Shown here piece by piece: positions 1-9,222 of a DNA stretch of 64,000 nucleotides. The position numbers were made by a program, and so were the translations under genes. Each line of letters begins with the position of its first letter. The first letter of the stretch is position 1. The stretch comes from DSSM01 sp964484125 (lineage in GTDB: Bacteria > Bacteroidota > Ignavibacteria > Tepidaquicellales > Tepidaquicellaceae), in assembly GCA_964484125.1 (NCBI GenBank), contig CAZAEK010000001.1, positions 124,001 to 188,000 on the forward strand, written 5' to 3'. The notes under the pieces were generated by a model that ran no database searches, was not told where the DNA came from, and worked only from the letters and a program-made list of their open reading frames with translations.

Positions 1-730
1 GATTTTATGTTATTTATGACTTATCCTCATTTTCTAAAAAATTCATTTCCAAAAAAAATAAACACAGATTATCTACTCATACAAAGTTAGTTCTGACTGT
101 ATCTGTTTCTATGATAATTGCAGGGACTTTATTCCTTATTTTGTCTGAGTCTGTTAATCCGCTTAATAATAACTGTAATATATTTTTATTGTCTTTTTTT
201 CAGGCAGGTTCATCAGCTTCATCTGTAGGGTTTAATACTGTTAATATCGGGACATTAAGTAATGCTTCTTTGTTTTTTATTACTTTTTTATGTTCATTGG
301 TGCTTCACCCAGCGGTACAGGTGGAGGCATAAAGACTACTGTTTTTGCAGTACTGATATTAGCTTTATTGGCTTTTACATTCGATAAACAAAACGTTAAT
401 GTTTTCAAAAGAACTATAAAACAGATAAACTTAGCAAGGGCTTTTTCTATTTTTCTGCTCGGAGTTCTGTGGATATTTTTATCGTTTTTAATTTTAACTC
501 TTACTGAAAATCAGGTCTTTCTGCATATTTTATTTGAAGCTGTTTCAGCGTACGGTAATAATGGTTTATCTTCAGGTTTTACTCCTGAATTATCATTTTA
601 CGGAAAAATTATTTTATCAATATCAATGATAGCAGGAAGAGTTGGTCCTTTGATTATCGGTTATTCCATCGGCGGAACTATTAAAAGTGAATTTTATAAA
701 TACCCTGATGCAAATATTTTAATTGTATAA
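1..730 (+). CDS. Potassium channel subunit TrkH/KtrB-like, 5'-truncated by window edge and frameshifted
   Basis: This is the membrane-spanning potassium-translocating subunit of a Trk/Ktr uptake system; it enters the window in frame 3 already open at base 3. Two selectivity-loop signatures of the family are visible: GFNTVN in the first part and GNNGLSSGF near residue 110 of the second part. The reading frame breaks at a T6 run (284-289): the upstream frame runs on to 332, while the family-typical continuation MFIGASP...GTGGGIKTT begins at 290 in another frame. One extra T would join the two halves into a normal channel. The ktrA gene follows after 5 bases, so the locus looks functional in design. 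The break may be a sequencing or assembly error in a homopolymer or a real loss-of-function mutation; I cannot tell which. Family assignment is firm, intactness is not. Confidence 0.8.
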
Positions 731-735
731 ATTAT

Positions 736-1392
736 ATGAAACAATTTGTTGTAATTGGTCTTGGAAGATTTGGTTTTAATCTCGCTGTATCATTAGCGAA
801 ACTGGATAATCAGGTCTTAGCCATTGACATTGACAAAAAGAAAGTAGAGGCAATTAAGGATTTTGTCTCTGAAGCAGTTATAGCTGATGCACTCGACATC
901 AGAACCCTGAAAGAATTTATAGATGATAAGGTTGACACTGTGATTGTTGCAACTGCTTCTGACGTCGGGACAAGTACACTTCTGGTTTTATATCTGAAAG
1001 ATCTTGGAATAAAACGCATAGTTGGAAAAGTAAGAAACGAAGACCACGCAAAGATATTAAATGCTTTAGGTGTTAAAGAGGTTATTTATCCTGAAAAAGA
1101 TATTGCAGAAAGACTCGCAGAGAATCTGACTTTAAGCAGTTTAATTGCACATATTCCGCTTGCTCCGGATTACGGGATAATCGAAATAGTTACTCCTGAT
1201 AGTTTTGTCGGGAAAAGTCTGAGAGAACTTGACTTAAGAAAAAAATACGGATATTCTGTTATTGGAATTAAAGATGTTTTATCTGATACAATTGATGTTA
1301 ATCCCTCCCCTGATAATAAAATAAAACCGGATACAGTACTACTGATTCTATGCAAAACAAGCGAGTTTTTGAAAAATAACCTGGAAGTCTGA
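736..1392 (+). CDS. ktrA: Trk/Ktr potassium uptake regulatory subunit (RCK domains)
   Basis: Cytoplasmic gating subunit that binds nucleotide and controls the partner membrane channel. The protein has 218 residues, the usual KtrA/TrkA single-unit length. A Rossmann glycine motif GLGRFG lies at residues 8-13, with the acidic residue ending beta-2 at Asp31 (AIDID), followed by a RCK_N domain to about residue 125 and an RCK_C domain from about 135 to the end. It starts 5 bases after the TrkH/KtrB-like channel gene and is surely co-transcribed with it. ktrA versus trkA naming is uncertain; one RCK pair favours the Ktr type (E. coli TrkA has two). Confidence 0.88.
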   Translation: MKQFVVIGLGRFGFNLAVSLAKLDNQVLAIDIDKKKVEAIKDFVSEAVIADALDIRTLKEFIDDKVDTVIVATASDVGTSTLLVLYLKDLGIKRIVGKVRNEDHAKILNALGVKEVIYPEKDIAERLAENLTLSSLIAHIPLAPDYGIIEIVTPDSFVGKSLRELDLRKKYGYSVIGIKDVLSDTIDVNPSPDNKIKPDTVLLILCKTSEFLKNNLEV

Positions 1393-1468
1393 GAATAAAG
1401 AGAACGCATTGATATTTAATAAGCAAAAGTATATTTTGATTTATTGTTAATTAACTATAAAAAGATAT

Positions 1469-2224
1469 ATGAAAAAAATTGTCTTGTTGATTTTATTAGC
1501 AGGTTTATTGGTGGGATGTAATAAAAAAGAAGAAATCAAAAATGTTGAATCAAATAATACACCTAAGGATACAGTATCAACAAAAGATTACGCAGAGGGT
1601 TCCGGAGAAAGAACAAAAAATGAATTTATGGATAAAGTTAGTGATGTTCAGCTTGACATTGAAGATATTCCCGAATCTTTGGAATATTCAGGTAAAATTG
1701 TTGCAAGCGCTAAATGGGAGGATAAAAACGGGGTTAACCTGATAATAATTACTGAAACAAAAGAAAAAACAAAAAAATTAAGTGAAGCTGAAATAGAAAA
1801 AGGTAATTACATAGGCGATGAATTATCCTCTAAAGAATTATTTGGTTATCATTACATACTTAAAGGAAATTCTTCTGAAGCGCTCTGGAAAATCCAGGAT
1901 TTTATGAAAAACTGTGATGCAGATTTAACTCTTGAATATATTAAAAAATCTTTATCCATCACTGATTTAAACAACAACGGAATTGCAGAAAGCACTTTTC
2001 TTTACAGACTTGGGTGTATGAGCGATGTAAGCCCGCTTGGATATAAACTGATAATGCATGAAGGCAAAGATAAATATGCTATAAGAGGCACACAAAAAGT
2101 TATATATGAAGGTGTTGAACCATACGGCGGCGAAACTAATATAGACAAATCATTTGATAATGCCCCTGAAGGTTTCCTCGAATATGCAAAGAAAGAGTGG
2201 AAAAAATTTCAGAGGCAGTTATAA
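1469..2224 (+). CDS. Predicted lipoprotein, M949_RS01915-like family
   Basis: A 251-residue exported protein. The N-terminus has a classical lipoprotein signal with lipobox LLVGC and the modifiable cysteine at residue 17, followed by a charged, low-complexity linker. The C-terminal half contains ITDLNNNGIAE, then a CMSDVSP segment and YAIRGTQK. This arrangement resembles a Bacteroidota family annotated as M949_RS01915 surface polysaccharide biosynthesis protein; that is recollection of family motifs, not a search result. The gene stands alone between ktrA and a minus-strand tRNA. Biochemical role unknown; lipoprotein nature is the strongest statement. Confidence 0.65.
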   Translation: MKKIVLLILLAGLLVGCNKKEEIKNVESNNTPKDTVSTKDYAEGSGERTKNEFMDKVSDVQLDIEDIPESLEYSGKIVASAKWEDKNGVNLIIITETKEKTKKLSEAEIEKGNYIGDELSSKELFGYHYILKGNSSEALWKIQDFMKNCDADLTLEYIKKSLSITDLNNNGIAESTFLYRLGCMSDVSPLGYKLIMHEGKDKYAIRGTQKVIYEGVEPYGGETNIDKSFDNAPEGFLEYAKKEWKKFQRQL

Positions 2225-2273
2225 ATATCAATAGAATTTAATCCTGAAATTTCTATAAGTTTTTTAAAAATAA

Positions 2274-2303
2274 AAGCCCCGAAAACAATAATTTAAGGGG
2301 CTT
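2274..2303 (-). terminator. Rho-independent terminator of the tRNA-fMet gene
   Basis: Seven-base-pair stem AAGCCCC/GGGGCTT (2274-2280 with 2297-2303) around a 16-base loop. Read on the minus strand it is followed by a U-rich run (TTTTATTTTT), and it lies 8 bases past the 3' end of the minus-strand tRNA. It may also help terminate the lipoprotein transcript on the plus strand, but no good U-tract follows in that direction. Confidence 0.65.
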
Positions 2304-2311
2304 AATATTTG

Positions 2312-2384
<73 letters not shown>

Positions 2385-2394
2385 GTTTGTATAA

Positions 2395-2425
2395 CAAATA
2401 TATGAAATTTTAATTTTTAATTCAA
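2395..2425 (-). promoter_or_regulatory. Bacteroidota-type promoter for tRNA-fMet
   Basis: On the minus strand a TTG (2423-2425) is followed after 20 bases by TATATTTG (2395-2402). This matches the Bacteroidota primary-sigma pattern TTTG-N19-TAnnTTTG closely. The predicted transcription start lies a few bases upstream of tRNA base 1 (2384), giving a short leader, as expected for a tRNA. Confidence 0.55.
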
Positions 2426-2506
2426 TGTTTAAAATGTGTAAATTGTATTGCAAAAATTAAAATTGCAATATATCTTAAAAATTTTAATTAACTAAAACGA
2501 TATAAT

Positions 2507-3256
2507 ATGAAAATTGCAGTTTGCGTTTCTTTAGTACCTGATTCTACAACTAAAGTGAAAATCGGGAACTCCGGAAAATCTATAGATGAAAATGGTGTTA
2601 CTTTTATTCTTAATCCCTATGATGAATATGCAGTTGAAGCGGCAGTTCAGTTAAAAGAAAAACAGGGTGCAGAAACTTATGCAATATCTTTCGGAACTGA
2701 TAAATCAAAGGAAGCAATTAAAAAAGCCTATCAGATGGGAATTGAAAAAGGGATTCTCATTAAATCATCTTCTGAAGACTATGATAATTATACAGTCGCT
2801 AAAAACCTTTCTGACGTTTTAGCTGAACTCAAACCTGATTTGATCTTTTTTGGAAAACAATCTATTGATTTCGACGGTCTCGCTATACCGGCTATGGTTG
2901 CAACTATGCTTAATATGCCTTTTGTAAATGTAGTTACTAAACTTGATATAAATGTTACTGAAATTTCTGCAGAACGTGAAATTGAAGGCGGTAAGGAAGT
3001 TATTTCTACAAGTATGCCAGCAATAATTGGCACTCAAAAAGGAATTAATGAACCGAGATATCCAAATCTTAAGAGTATAATGGCTTCAAAATCCAAACCT
3101 ATTGAAGAAAAAGCCGCAACTTATTCAGGAAATAAAACTGAGATTATAAGTATGGCTCTTCCACCTGCAAAAGGTAAAGGTAAAATTCTCGAAGGCGGTG
3201 TCGCTTCAGCCGCTGAACTTGTCAGACTTCTCAGAGATGAAGCAAAAATTATTTAA
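2507..3256 (+). CDS. etfB: Electron transfer flavoprotein beta subunit
   Basis: Small subunit of the FAD/AMP (or double FAD) ETF heterodimer that collects electrons from acyl-CoA or other dehydrogenases. The 249-residue length and start (MKIAVCVSLVPD, then NPYDEYAVEAA at about residues 37-47) are typical. The C-terminal segment with LPPAKGKGKILEGG is the conserved tail region. It is followed after 24 bases by etfA. No Shine-Dalgarno is obvious before the ATG. Whether it is a simple or bifurcating ETF cannot be decided by eye. A likely acceptor, a membrane Fe-S oxidoreductase, is encoded at 9.2 kb. Confidence 0.93.
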   Translation: MKIAVCVSLVPDSTTKVKIGNSGKSIDENGVTFILNPYDEYAVEAAVQLKEKQGAETYAISFGTDKSKEAIKKAYQMGIEKGILIKSSSEDYDNYTVAKNLSDVLAELKPDLIFFGKQSIDFDGLAIPAMVATMLNMPFVNVVTKLDINVTEISAEREIEGGKEVISTSMPAIIGTQKGINEPRYPNLKSIMASKSKPIEEKAATYSGNKTEIISMALPPAKGKGKILEGGVASAAELVRLLRDEAKII

Positions 3257-3280
3257 TTTAAAATTAAACCAAAATTGAAA

Positions 3281-4282
3281 ATGGCAAAAATATTAGCATA
3301 TATTGAATCAAAAGAAAATAAATTTAAGAACTCTGCTTTTGAAACTGTTTCTGAAGCTAAAAGACTTTCACAGGCATTAGGATGTGATTTCGCTTCACTT
3401 GTTATTAGTAATCAGAGCGAAGATGAACTTAAGGTATTAGGCAATTATGGTGCGGGAGAAATATTTCATATTAACCTTGATGAGATGAATTCCCTTAAAG
3501 GTGGTAACATAAAATACTCATATTCCGCTATCGCAAAAGCTGTTTCTGAATTTGCAAAGCAAAATGGTTTTACTGTAATTCTCTTTTCAGGAACTGCTTT
3601 TGGAAAAGCTGTTTCACCTGCAGTTTCGATTCTTACAGATTCTGCTCTTGTTCCGGATATTACTAAAATAAATGTTGATGGAGGAAATATCTCGGTTATA
3701 AAACCGGTTTATGCTGGAAAGGCATTCGCAGAAATAAAGGTAAATACTCCGAATTTAGTGCTTTCACTCAGACCAAATGTATTCAAAGCTGAGAAAACAG
3801 ACAGTGATAATGCAACTATTAAAAAAATTGATATCACCTCTTTAAATTTATCAGCAGATGATTTCACTACTATAGTAACAGATGTAGTACTTTCACAGGG
3901 TAAACTTGATGTAGCAGAAGCAGATAAGATAGTATCCGGCGGCAGAGGTATGAAAGGACCTGAGAATTTTTACCTGATAGAAGAACTCGCAGCAGTGCTT
4001 GGAGCGGCAACCGGTGCCTCAAGAGCGGTAGTAGATGCCGGCTGGAGACCACACTCAGAGCAGGTTGGTCAGACCGGTAAAACAGTATCTCCCGGTCTTT
4101 ATATTGCATGCGGAATCAGCGGCGCAATACAGCACCTTGCAGGAATGTCTTCATCAAAATGTATAGTTGCAATTAATAAAGATAAAGATGCCCCGATATT
4201 TCAGGTTGCAGATTATGGTATAATTGGAGATGTATTTGAAATATTGCCGGTTTTAACCGAAGAATTCAAAAAAGTGTTATAA
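3281..4282 (+). CDS. etfA: Electron transfer flavoprotein alpha subunit
   Basis: FAD-binding large ETF subunit. The ATG at 3281 gives MAKILAYIE, the normal N-terminus; an in-frame TTG 6 bases earlier is less likely. The N-terminal ETF domain covers about residues 1-190. The C-terminal FAD domain has GRGMKGPENF, LGAATGASRAVVDAGW, QVGQTGKTVSPGLY and GISGAIQHLAGM in the canonical order. About 334 residues, usual length. Adjacent to etfB and certainly its partner. Confidence 0.94.
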   Translation: MAKILAYIESKENKFKNSAFETVSEAKRLSQALGCDFASLVISNQSEDELKVLGNYGAGEIFHINLDEMNSLKGGNIKYSYSAIAKAVSEFAKQNGFTVILFSGTAFGKAVSPAVSILTDSALVPDITKINVDGGNISVIKPVYAGKAFAEIKVNTPNLVLSLRPNVFKAEKTDSDNATIKKIDITSLNLSADDFTTIVTDVVLSQGKLDVAEADKIVSGGRGMKGPENFYLIEELAAVLGAATGASRAVVDAGWRPHSEQVGQTGKTVSPGLYIACGISGAIQHLAGMSSSKCIVAINKDKDAPIFQVADYGIIGDVFEILPVLTEEFKKVL

Positions 4283-4404
4283 TATTTTGCATTAAATTTG
4301 AAAGATTTTTAAATTATTTTTGACTATATTTGACTAAGGTATTTAAAAAGATTTGAAACTTTATTTTCTAATGATGTGTATAAATTATAAAAGGATAAAA
4401 AATT

Positions 4405-5025
4405 ATGGATTTCGATAAAAATATAACACAGGTTGAGATTTTCGGGCTAACACTTTCTTCATCGCTAAGCGGTGGAGGATACGCTGTCATTCTAAAAGAA
4501 ATTGACGGCGAAAGAAGACTTCCGATTGTTATCGGACAGTTTGAAGCCCAGGTAATTGCAATCCATCTCGAAGGGGTAAATCCACCGAGACCTTTGACAC
4601 ATGATTTGCTTAAAAACTTCATTGAACTTTTCGGCTTTTCAATTGAATATGTTACTATAACTGAACTCCGCGATTCAACATTCTATGCAAAAATAAAGAT
4701 TGATAATGACGCCTATGAAGAAATAGACGCAAGACCTTCTGACGCAATAGCGCTTGCTTTAAAATTTAATGCACCTATATTTGTTGCAACCTCTATTCTC
4801 GATGAAATAGGTTTTGTGCCTGAAATCACAGATGAAAAAAAATCAGATAAAGATAATATGACTTTTGACGATGAATTTGCAGAAGAAAATGATACTGACT
4901 CAGTTCAGAAAAAGCTTGAACAGTTAAAAAAAGACCTTGAAGAGGCAGTAACTAATGAAGATTATGAAAAGGCGGCTGCCCTGAGAGATGAGATTAAAAA
5001 AATTGAAATTTCAAACCTAAATTAA
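4405..5025 (+). CDS. Bifunctional nuclease (DUF151/BFN) family protein with C-terminal UVR motif
   Basis: A 206-residue cytoplasmic protein. Residues about 8-140 form a DUF151/BFN domain: RRLPIVIGQFEAQVIA, PPRPLTHDLL and DARPSDAIALALK are its hallmark segments. After an acidic linker, residues about 168-205 form a UVR motif (LEQLKKDLEEAVTNEDYEKAA...RDEI), as in UvrB/UvrC. Plant and Mycobacterium relatives of the BFN domain have reported nuclease activity; the bacterial role is poorly known. This DUF151+UVR layout is common in Bacteroidota/Chlorobi relatives. The next gene starts 4 bases after its stop. Confidence 0.85.
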   Translation: MDFDKNITQVEIFGLTLSSSLSGGGYAVILKEIDGERRLPIVIGQFEAQVIAIHLEGVNPPRPLTHDLLKNFIELFGFSIEYVTITELRDSTFYAKIKIDNDAYEEIDARPSDAIALALKFNAPIFVATSILDEIGFVPEITDEKKSDKDNMTFDDEFAEENDTDSVQKKLEQLKKDLEEAVTNEDYEKAAALRDEIKKIEISNLN

Positions 5026-5028
5026 ATA

Positions 5029-5592
5029 ATGAAAAATCAGAAAATCGTTTTCTTTGCGGTGGTTTTATTTTTCTTTTTTGCAACAAATGGCTTTTCGCAA
5101 TTTAAAACCGACTTCGCTTCTCCTCTGAAAAAATCCGTAACTAACAGCGTTAAACCTTCAGTTAACATTGGATTCCTCGGAGGGTTTGCTATGTTCAATA
5201 ACGGAACAGGTGTAAACCTCGGACTATTTACTGAAATTGAACTTGATAGATTTGCAGTAGTTCCTATGGCAGATTACTGGAAAGTTGATAATGCAAGCAA
5301 TTTTGAAATGGCAGGACTTCTGCGTCTGAAATTCAAAGGAACAACTTCAAATATGGTTCCTTATGTTGATGGAGGTATTGGAGTTAATTTTTACGAAAAC
5401 ACTGATCCCAATCCCAATACTAAACCCAAAAAACTTACAAACGCCGGACTTCTTCTCGGTGGAGGTCTTGAGTTCAGCAACTTACTTGAAGGCTCATTAA
5501 TTTTTGTTGATGCAAAGTACAAGATTATCATTAATGATGAGAAAAATGTCTCAGGATATACATTAACAGGTGGAATAAAAATCCCACTGTAA
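5029..5592 (+). CDS. Outer-membrane beta-barrel-like protein, unknown function
   Basis: A 187-residue exported protein. A signal peptide of about 23 residues ends near ATNGFSQF. The mature part alternates hydrophobic and polar residues, is Gly- and aromatic-rich, and ends in TLTGGIKIPL, all typical of small outer-membrane barrels (OmpW/OmpA-barrel size). It follows the DUF151 gene after 4 bases and is closed by a strong terminator. No specific family recognised. Confidence 0.6.
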   Translation: MKNQKIVFFAVVLFFFFATNGFSQFKTDFASPLKKSVTNSVKPSVNIGFLGGFAMFNNGTGVNLGLFTEIELDRFAVVPMADYWKVDNASNFEMAGLLRLKFKGTTSNMVPYVDGGIGVNFYENTDPNPNTKPKKLTNAGLLLGGGLEFSNLLEGSLIFVDAKYKIIINDEKNVSGYTLTGGIKIPL

Positions 5593-5615
5593 TTTATATT
5601 TTTTTTTCGGATTTT

Positions 5616-5653
5616 AAAGCGTAATTGATTTTTTCTATTACGCTTTTTTTTTT
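5616..5653 (+). terminator. Rho-independent terminator
   Basis: Perfect 10-bp stem AAAGCGTAAT/ATTACGCTTT (5616-5625 with 5637-5646), 11-base loop, T-run to 5653. It ends the barrel-protein transcript and stops only 6 bases before the coaX start, so coaX probably has little independent leader or relies on read-through. Confidence 0.85.
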
Positions 5654-5659
5654 AGAATT

Positions 5660-6409
5660 ATGAATGTACTTTTACTCGATACAGGTAACAGCAGAATTAA
5701 AATCGCTGTTGGTAAAGCAAACGGGATTTCCCGTGTTAAATCATTTGATTATTCAAAAACAGATTTTAATAAAGATATTAAGAAAATTTTATCTGAATTT
5801 TATAAAATCCTTCCAAATTTTGATTTCCCTGAACTCGCCTCAGTTTCTATAAACGATGATAATCTGAAAATAATTTTGAGAGATTATATAAAAAAAATTT
5901 TTTGCATCGAAACTTTATACGTAAACACTTCTGTGGCATTGCCAATCAAAATTGAATATGAAAAAACTCTCGGAGCAGACAGGATATGTTCCGCCGTCGG
6001 AGCTGTTCATCTTTCAGGAATAGATAAAAATATCTTGGTAATTGATTACGGAACAGCTACAACTTTTAATCTGATAATCAAAGGTGTTTTTAAGGGAGGA
6101 TTAATATCGCCGGGTATCGGTACATCACTAAGAAGTCTTGTTTCCAGTACTACACTTCCCTATCCTGAGTTAAACACTAAATCAGAACTTATATCAGATA
6201 AAACACTTAATAATATAAAATTCGGTGTTATTAATTCCGCTGTTTTTACCACAGAAAGAATTGTTTCGGAATTAAAGAAGAAGTACAGAAATTTAATTGT
6301 ATTTGCAACCGGCGGCTTTTCAGTCATTATAAGAAAAAATACTGGCGTAATTGATTTTTATTCAGATAAATTAGTACTTGAAGGTCTCAATCAAATCATC
6401 AGACTATGA
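5660..6409 (+). CDS. coaX: Type III pantothenate kinase
   Basis: Phosphorylates pantothenate in the first step of coenzyme A synthesis. The 249 residues are the normal length. Family motifs are intact: DTGNSR at residues 7-12 (phosphate loop), GADRICSAVGA near residue 103, VIDYGTATTFNLI with the catalytic-region Asp, and GGLISPGIGTSLRSL. It overlaps the next gene by 4 bases (ATGA). No other pantothenate kinase type is seen here. Confidence 0.93.
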   Translation: MNVLLLDTGNSRIKIAVGKANGISRVKSFDYSKTDFNKDIKKILSEFYKILPNFDFPELASVSINDDNLKIILRDYIKKIFCIETLYVNTSVALPIKIEYEKTLGADRICSAVGAVHLSGIDKNILVIDYGTATTFNLIIKGVFKGGLISPGIGTSLRSLVSSTTLPYPELNTKSELISDKTLNNIKFGVINSAVFTTERIVSELKKKYRNLIVFATGGFSVIIRKNTGVIDFYSDKLVLEGLNQIIRL

Positions 6410-7284
6410 AATTATTCAGGAATAAGAAAAAACTTAAACCTCTTTGGAAATTTTCCCAGAAAGGAAATCTGTGGAGGTTTTACTTTGGAGGAAATGAATT
6501 TATTGCAGGTGAGACTCGTGATATGGATAGTAAAAAAGTTTATTTATTTTCATTGAATTACAGAACAGGCGAAATATATCTTAAAGATTTTATTTATGAT
6601 GAAGGGAATTATCTTACAACTGTTGAAAACGCTACAGAGAGATTTATTCTGATATCGAGATTTGAAAGACCAGAAATGCCGGTTCATAAAGGGATAACTG
6701 CATTAGACATTAAAACCGGTGAAATTATCTGGCAGATTGAAAAAAATGAATATTTATTTCATACAGACGAAAGGTTATTCGCATATCAGCAGAGATTTGA
6801 AGATACAGTTTTATTTGAATATGAGCTTGAAACAGGTAATATGGTGAGGGAAATCCCTAATGAAATTCACAAAGAAATTTATGCTTTGCGTGATGAGAGT
6901 AGTGAAGATTTATTTAATGAGACATATAACTATCCACGCCTCTTATCTGAAGGTGATTTTTCTTCTTATGCTAAAAATTTATTAGAAATTGAATTTAAAG
7001 ATATTAAAACTTTTTCAGAACCGGAAGCAATTGAAAGAGATAATTATTTAATTTTCAACTTTTACGAAGACAGAGGGATAAACTTAAAAGACTTGAACCA
7101 AAAAAATCTTAAGAATATCTTACGGATTTATGATAAAGTAAAAGCCGAGTTGCTTTACGAAGATGTTTTAAATGAGACCTGCAGATATAATGTTCCTGAT
7201 AATTTCTTTTTCAAAGATAATTATCTTTTTTATCTGAAAGAAAAACAAGAACTAATTTCAATAAATATCAATGAAAACATATAA
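6406..7284 (+). CDS. DUF4905-like protein of unknown function
   Basis: A 292-residue protein with no signal peptide or membrane segment. Motifs such as LWRFYFGGNEFIAGETRD, YLFSLNYRTGEIY, MPVHKGITALDIKTGEIIWQ suggest propeller-like blades; they recall DUF4905 of Bacteroidota from memory. It overlaps coaX by 4 bases and the YjbQ gene by 14 bases, so the three are likely translated as one operon. No function can be proposed from sequence. Confidence 0.55.
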   Translation: MKLFRNKKKLKPLWKFSQKGNLWRFYFGGNEFIAGETRDMDSKKVYLFSLNYRTGEIYLKDFIYDEGNYLTTVENATERFILISRFERPEMPVHKGITALDIKTGEIIWQIEKNEYLFHTDERLFAYQQRFEDTVLFEYELETGNMVREIPNEIHKEIYALRDESSEDLFNETYNYPRLLSEGDFSSYAKNLLEIEFKDIKTFSEPEAIERDNYLIFNFYEDRGINLKDLNQKNLKNILRIYDKVKAELLYEDVLNETCRYNVPDNFFFKDNYLFYLKEKQELISININENI

Positions 7285-7690
7285 CACAGAAATCCAAAAA
7301 TCCACCCACGGGGACTGTGATATAATTAATATCACAGATGATGTAATAAGCGCTGTAAGGAAATCAAAAATTGAGAATGGTCTTTGCACTGCTTTTGTTG
7401 TTGGCTCAACTGCCGCATTGACAACAGTTGAATATGAACCAGGACTTTTAAAAGACTTACCTGAGGTTTTAAATAATCTAATACCGCAAAACCGAAGATA
7501 TCACCACGATGATACATGGGGCGACGGCAATGGCCATGCACATCTCCGTTCTGCTCTGATAAAAACATCTTTTACAATACCGATAATTAATTCAGAGCTT
7601 ACACTCGGTACATGGCAGCAGTTGGTATTATTGGATTTCGATAACAGAATAAGGAACAGGCGTATTATAATTCAAATAATTGGCGAATAA
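7271..7690 (+). CDS. YjbQ/UPF0047 family protein
   Basis: A 139-residue, full-length member of the YjbQ (UPF0047) family, which folds as a trimer. The conserved histidine/acid segment YHHDDTWGDGNGHAH (about residues 76-90) and LGTWQQLVLLDFDN...RNRRIIIQIIGE tail are present. E. coli YjbQ was reported to have weak thiamine phosphate synthase activity, so annotations often read secondary thiamine-phosphate synthase; the true role is unsettled. Overlaps the preceding gene by 14 bases. Confidence 0.87.
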   Translation: MKTYNTEIQKSTHGDCDIINITDDVISAVRKSKIENGLCTAFVVGSTAALTTVEYEPGLLKDLPEVLNNLIPQNRRYHHDDTWGDGNGHAHLRSALIKTSFTIPIINSELTLGTWQQLVLLDFDNRIRNRRIIIQIIGE

Positions 7691-7695
7691 ATAAA

Positions 7696-9147
7696 GTGAA
7701 TAAAAAAGCATTTCTTTTCCTTATTCTTCTCGCAGTTGTACAGGCAGTCTGGATTTTCAATTCAGATGGCTTCTATTACATTGATGACAGTTTTCATTAT
7801 AATGTAAACAGGCATTTCCTGACTGTGCCTGAATCCGGGGTAAGCAGTTGGGCAAGAATCGGAAGAGTACTTCTTTTCTTTATTCCTTCTATGTTCGGTT
7901 ATAAAGGAGTACAGATATTTTCCGGTCTGTTATTTTTGCTCGTTGCTTTTGTCGGTTACAAAATTCTTGAAAAGCAGGAAATTAAATATGCAGAATGGGC
8001 AATTCCGCTTATTGGTTTTCAACCTGTACTTTTTAACCTCTCCTATACTGCAATGGCTGAAATGCCGGCGGCGGCTCTGATTATTTTTGCTTATTATTTC
8101 TACCTGAAAGATAAACCTGCCGCAACTATGATACTCTCTTCACTTACATTTATCTTCCGTACTGAAATGTATTTTGTAAGTGTGATTTTTCTTTTAATAT
8201 ATCTTTACAGAAAAAAATTTATTTCTCTGGTTTATTTCACTGTTGGTCCGCTTTTCTGGTTTATTATATCCTGGATTGTAACAGGAGATATGAATATTTT
8301 CTTTTACAATCTCGGGATGCACAGCCGTCTTCCCAGGATTGCAGAAGGAATAAAATGGTATCATTACCTTTATATGGCTCCGAAAACTTATGGTGTTGTT
8401 CAGACTCTGTTCTTCATAACCGGATTTTTACTCATACCTTTTACTAAAAAATATAAGGAATTTGCAATACCTGTTCTTATTACTCTCGGTGGAATTGCAG
8501 GTCATACTCTTGCCGCTCTTGACGGACTTTCTTCAACCTGCTCTGTTGGACAAGTGAGATATATTTCAATTGTAGGTCCGACACTTGCACTGGTTGCAAC
8601 TTTTGGTCTCAGCAAATTTTATGAACTGACGGGAAAATATAAAATAAATGTTTTGTTTATGATATTTTTCCTTTTTGTATCTTTTGTTGTTGGTCCTTAT
8701 TCTACTCCGTTTCATACTAAATATGATATTCATAAAATTTCCGAAGACATAGTTAATTTTAGAAATACAAAGTATCCGGATTATGTAGTCATAAGTGAAG
8801 TGCAGTTTATTGCAATTGCAATGGATGAAGCGGCTTCCGGGGATAAAAACTATAAAAGACTTACTAAAGAAAATCTTCAGAAATATCCCAAAGCTATAAT
8901 CGTATGGGAGGGCTCTCTCGATGGCTCACCGTTTACTGAAGGCGTCGTCAACCTTAAGGATATTACTTCTCTGCCGAATGTCAGACAAATTGATTCGGTT
9001 TACAGAGTTGTTAATCACAATTTTGATGTACCTGTTTATAAACACTATGCATATCTCGCTGACTACTGGAAAAAATTTATTGATTATCTTATAGCCGAAC
9101 AAAACTGCTGGGAAAATATTAATCTAAAAGTATTTATTAAAGATTAG
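7696..9147 (+). CDS. Polytopic membrane protein, possible GT-C (GT39-like) glycosyltransferase
   Basis: A 483-residue integral membrane protein starting at GTG, 5 bases after the YjbQ stop. About 10 hydrophobic helices occupy residues 5-360, followed by a soluble C-terminal domain of roughly 120 residues. The first loop has YYIDDSFHYNVN, an acidic motif in the position used by GT-C glycosyltransferases such as the GT39/ArnT type, and long-loop architecture also fits. No decisive catalytic motif is recognised, so the glycosyltransferase call is an inference. Confidence 0.5.
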   Translation: MNKKAFLFLILLAVVQAVWIFNSDGFYYIDDSFHYNVNRHFLTVPESGVSSWARIGRVLLFFIPSMFGYKGVQIFSGLLFLLVAFVGYKILEKQEIKYAEWAIPLIGFQPVLFNLSYTAMAEMPAAALIIFAYYFYLKDKPAATMILSSLTFIFRTEMYFVSVIFLLIYLYRKKFISLVYFTVGPLFWFIISWIVTGDMNIFFYNLGMHSRLPRIAEGIKWYHYLYMAPKTYGVVQTLFFITGFLLIPFTKKYKEFAIPVLITLGGIAGHTLAALDGLSSTCSVGQVRYISIVGPTLALVATFGLSKFYELTGKYKINVLFMIFFLFVSFVVGPYSTPFHTKYDIHKISEDIVNFRNTKYPDYVVISEVQFIAIAMDEAASGDKNYKRLTKENLQKYPKAIIVWEGSLDGSPFTEGVVNLKDITSLPNVRQIDSVYRVVNHNFDVPVYKHYAYLADYWKKFIDYLIAEQNCWENINLKVFIKD

Positions 9148-9222
9148 ATTTGTCCTTTATAATTAACTTTATAATTATGTAATCATTAATTAAATTATAA
9201 GAATTTATTTTTTTATTTTTTT

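Noticed and set aside
4297..4332. TATATTTG before the DUF151 gene as a Bacteroidota-type promoter
   Set aside because: The nearest TTTG is about 24 bases away rather than 19-20, so only half of the pattern fits.
9148..9222. Imperfect AT-rich inverted repeats before the Fe-S oxidoreductase gene
   Set aside because: The repeats are made only of A and T with mismatches and could arise by chance; no T-run or known operator fits.
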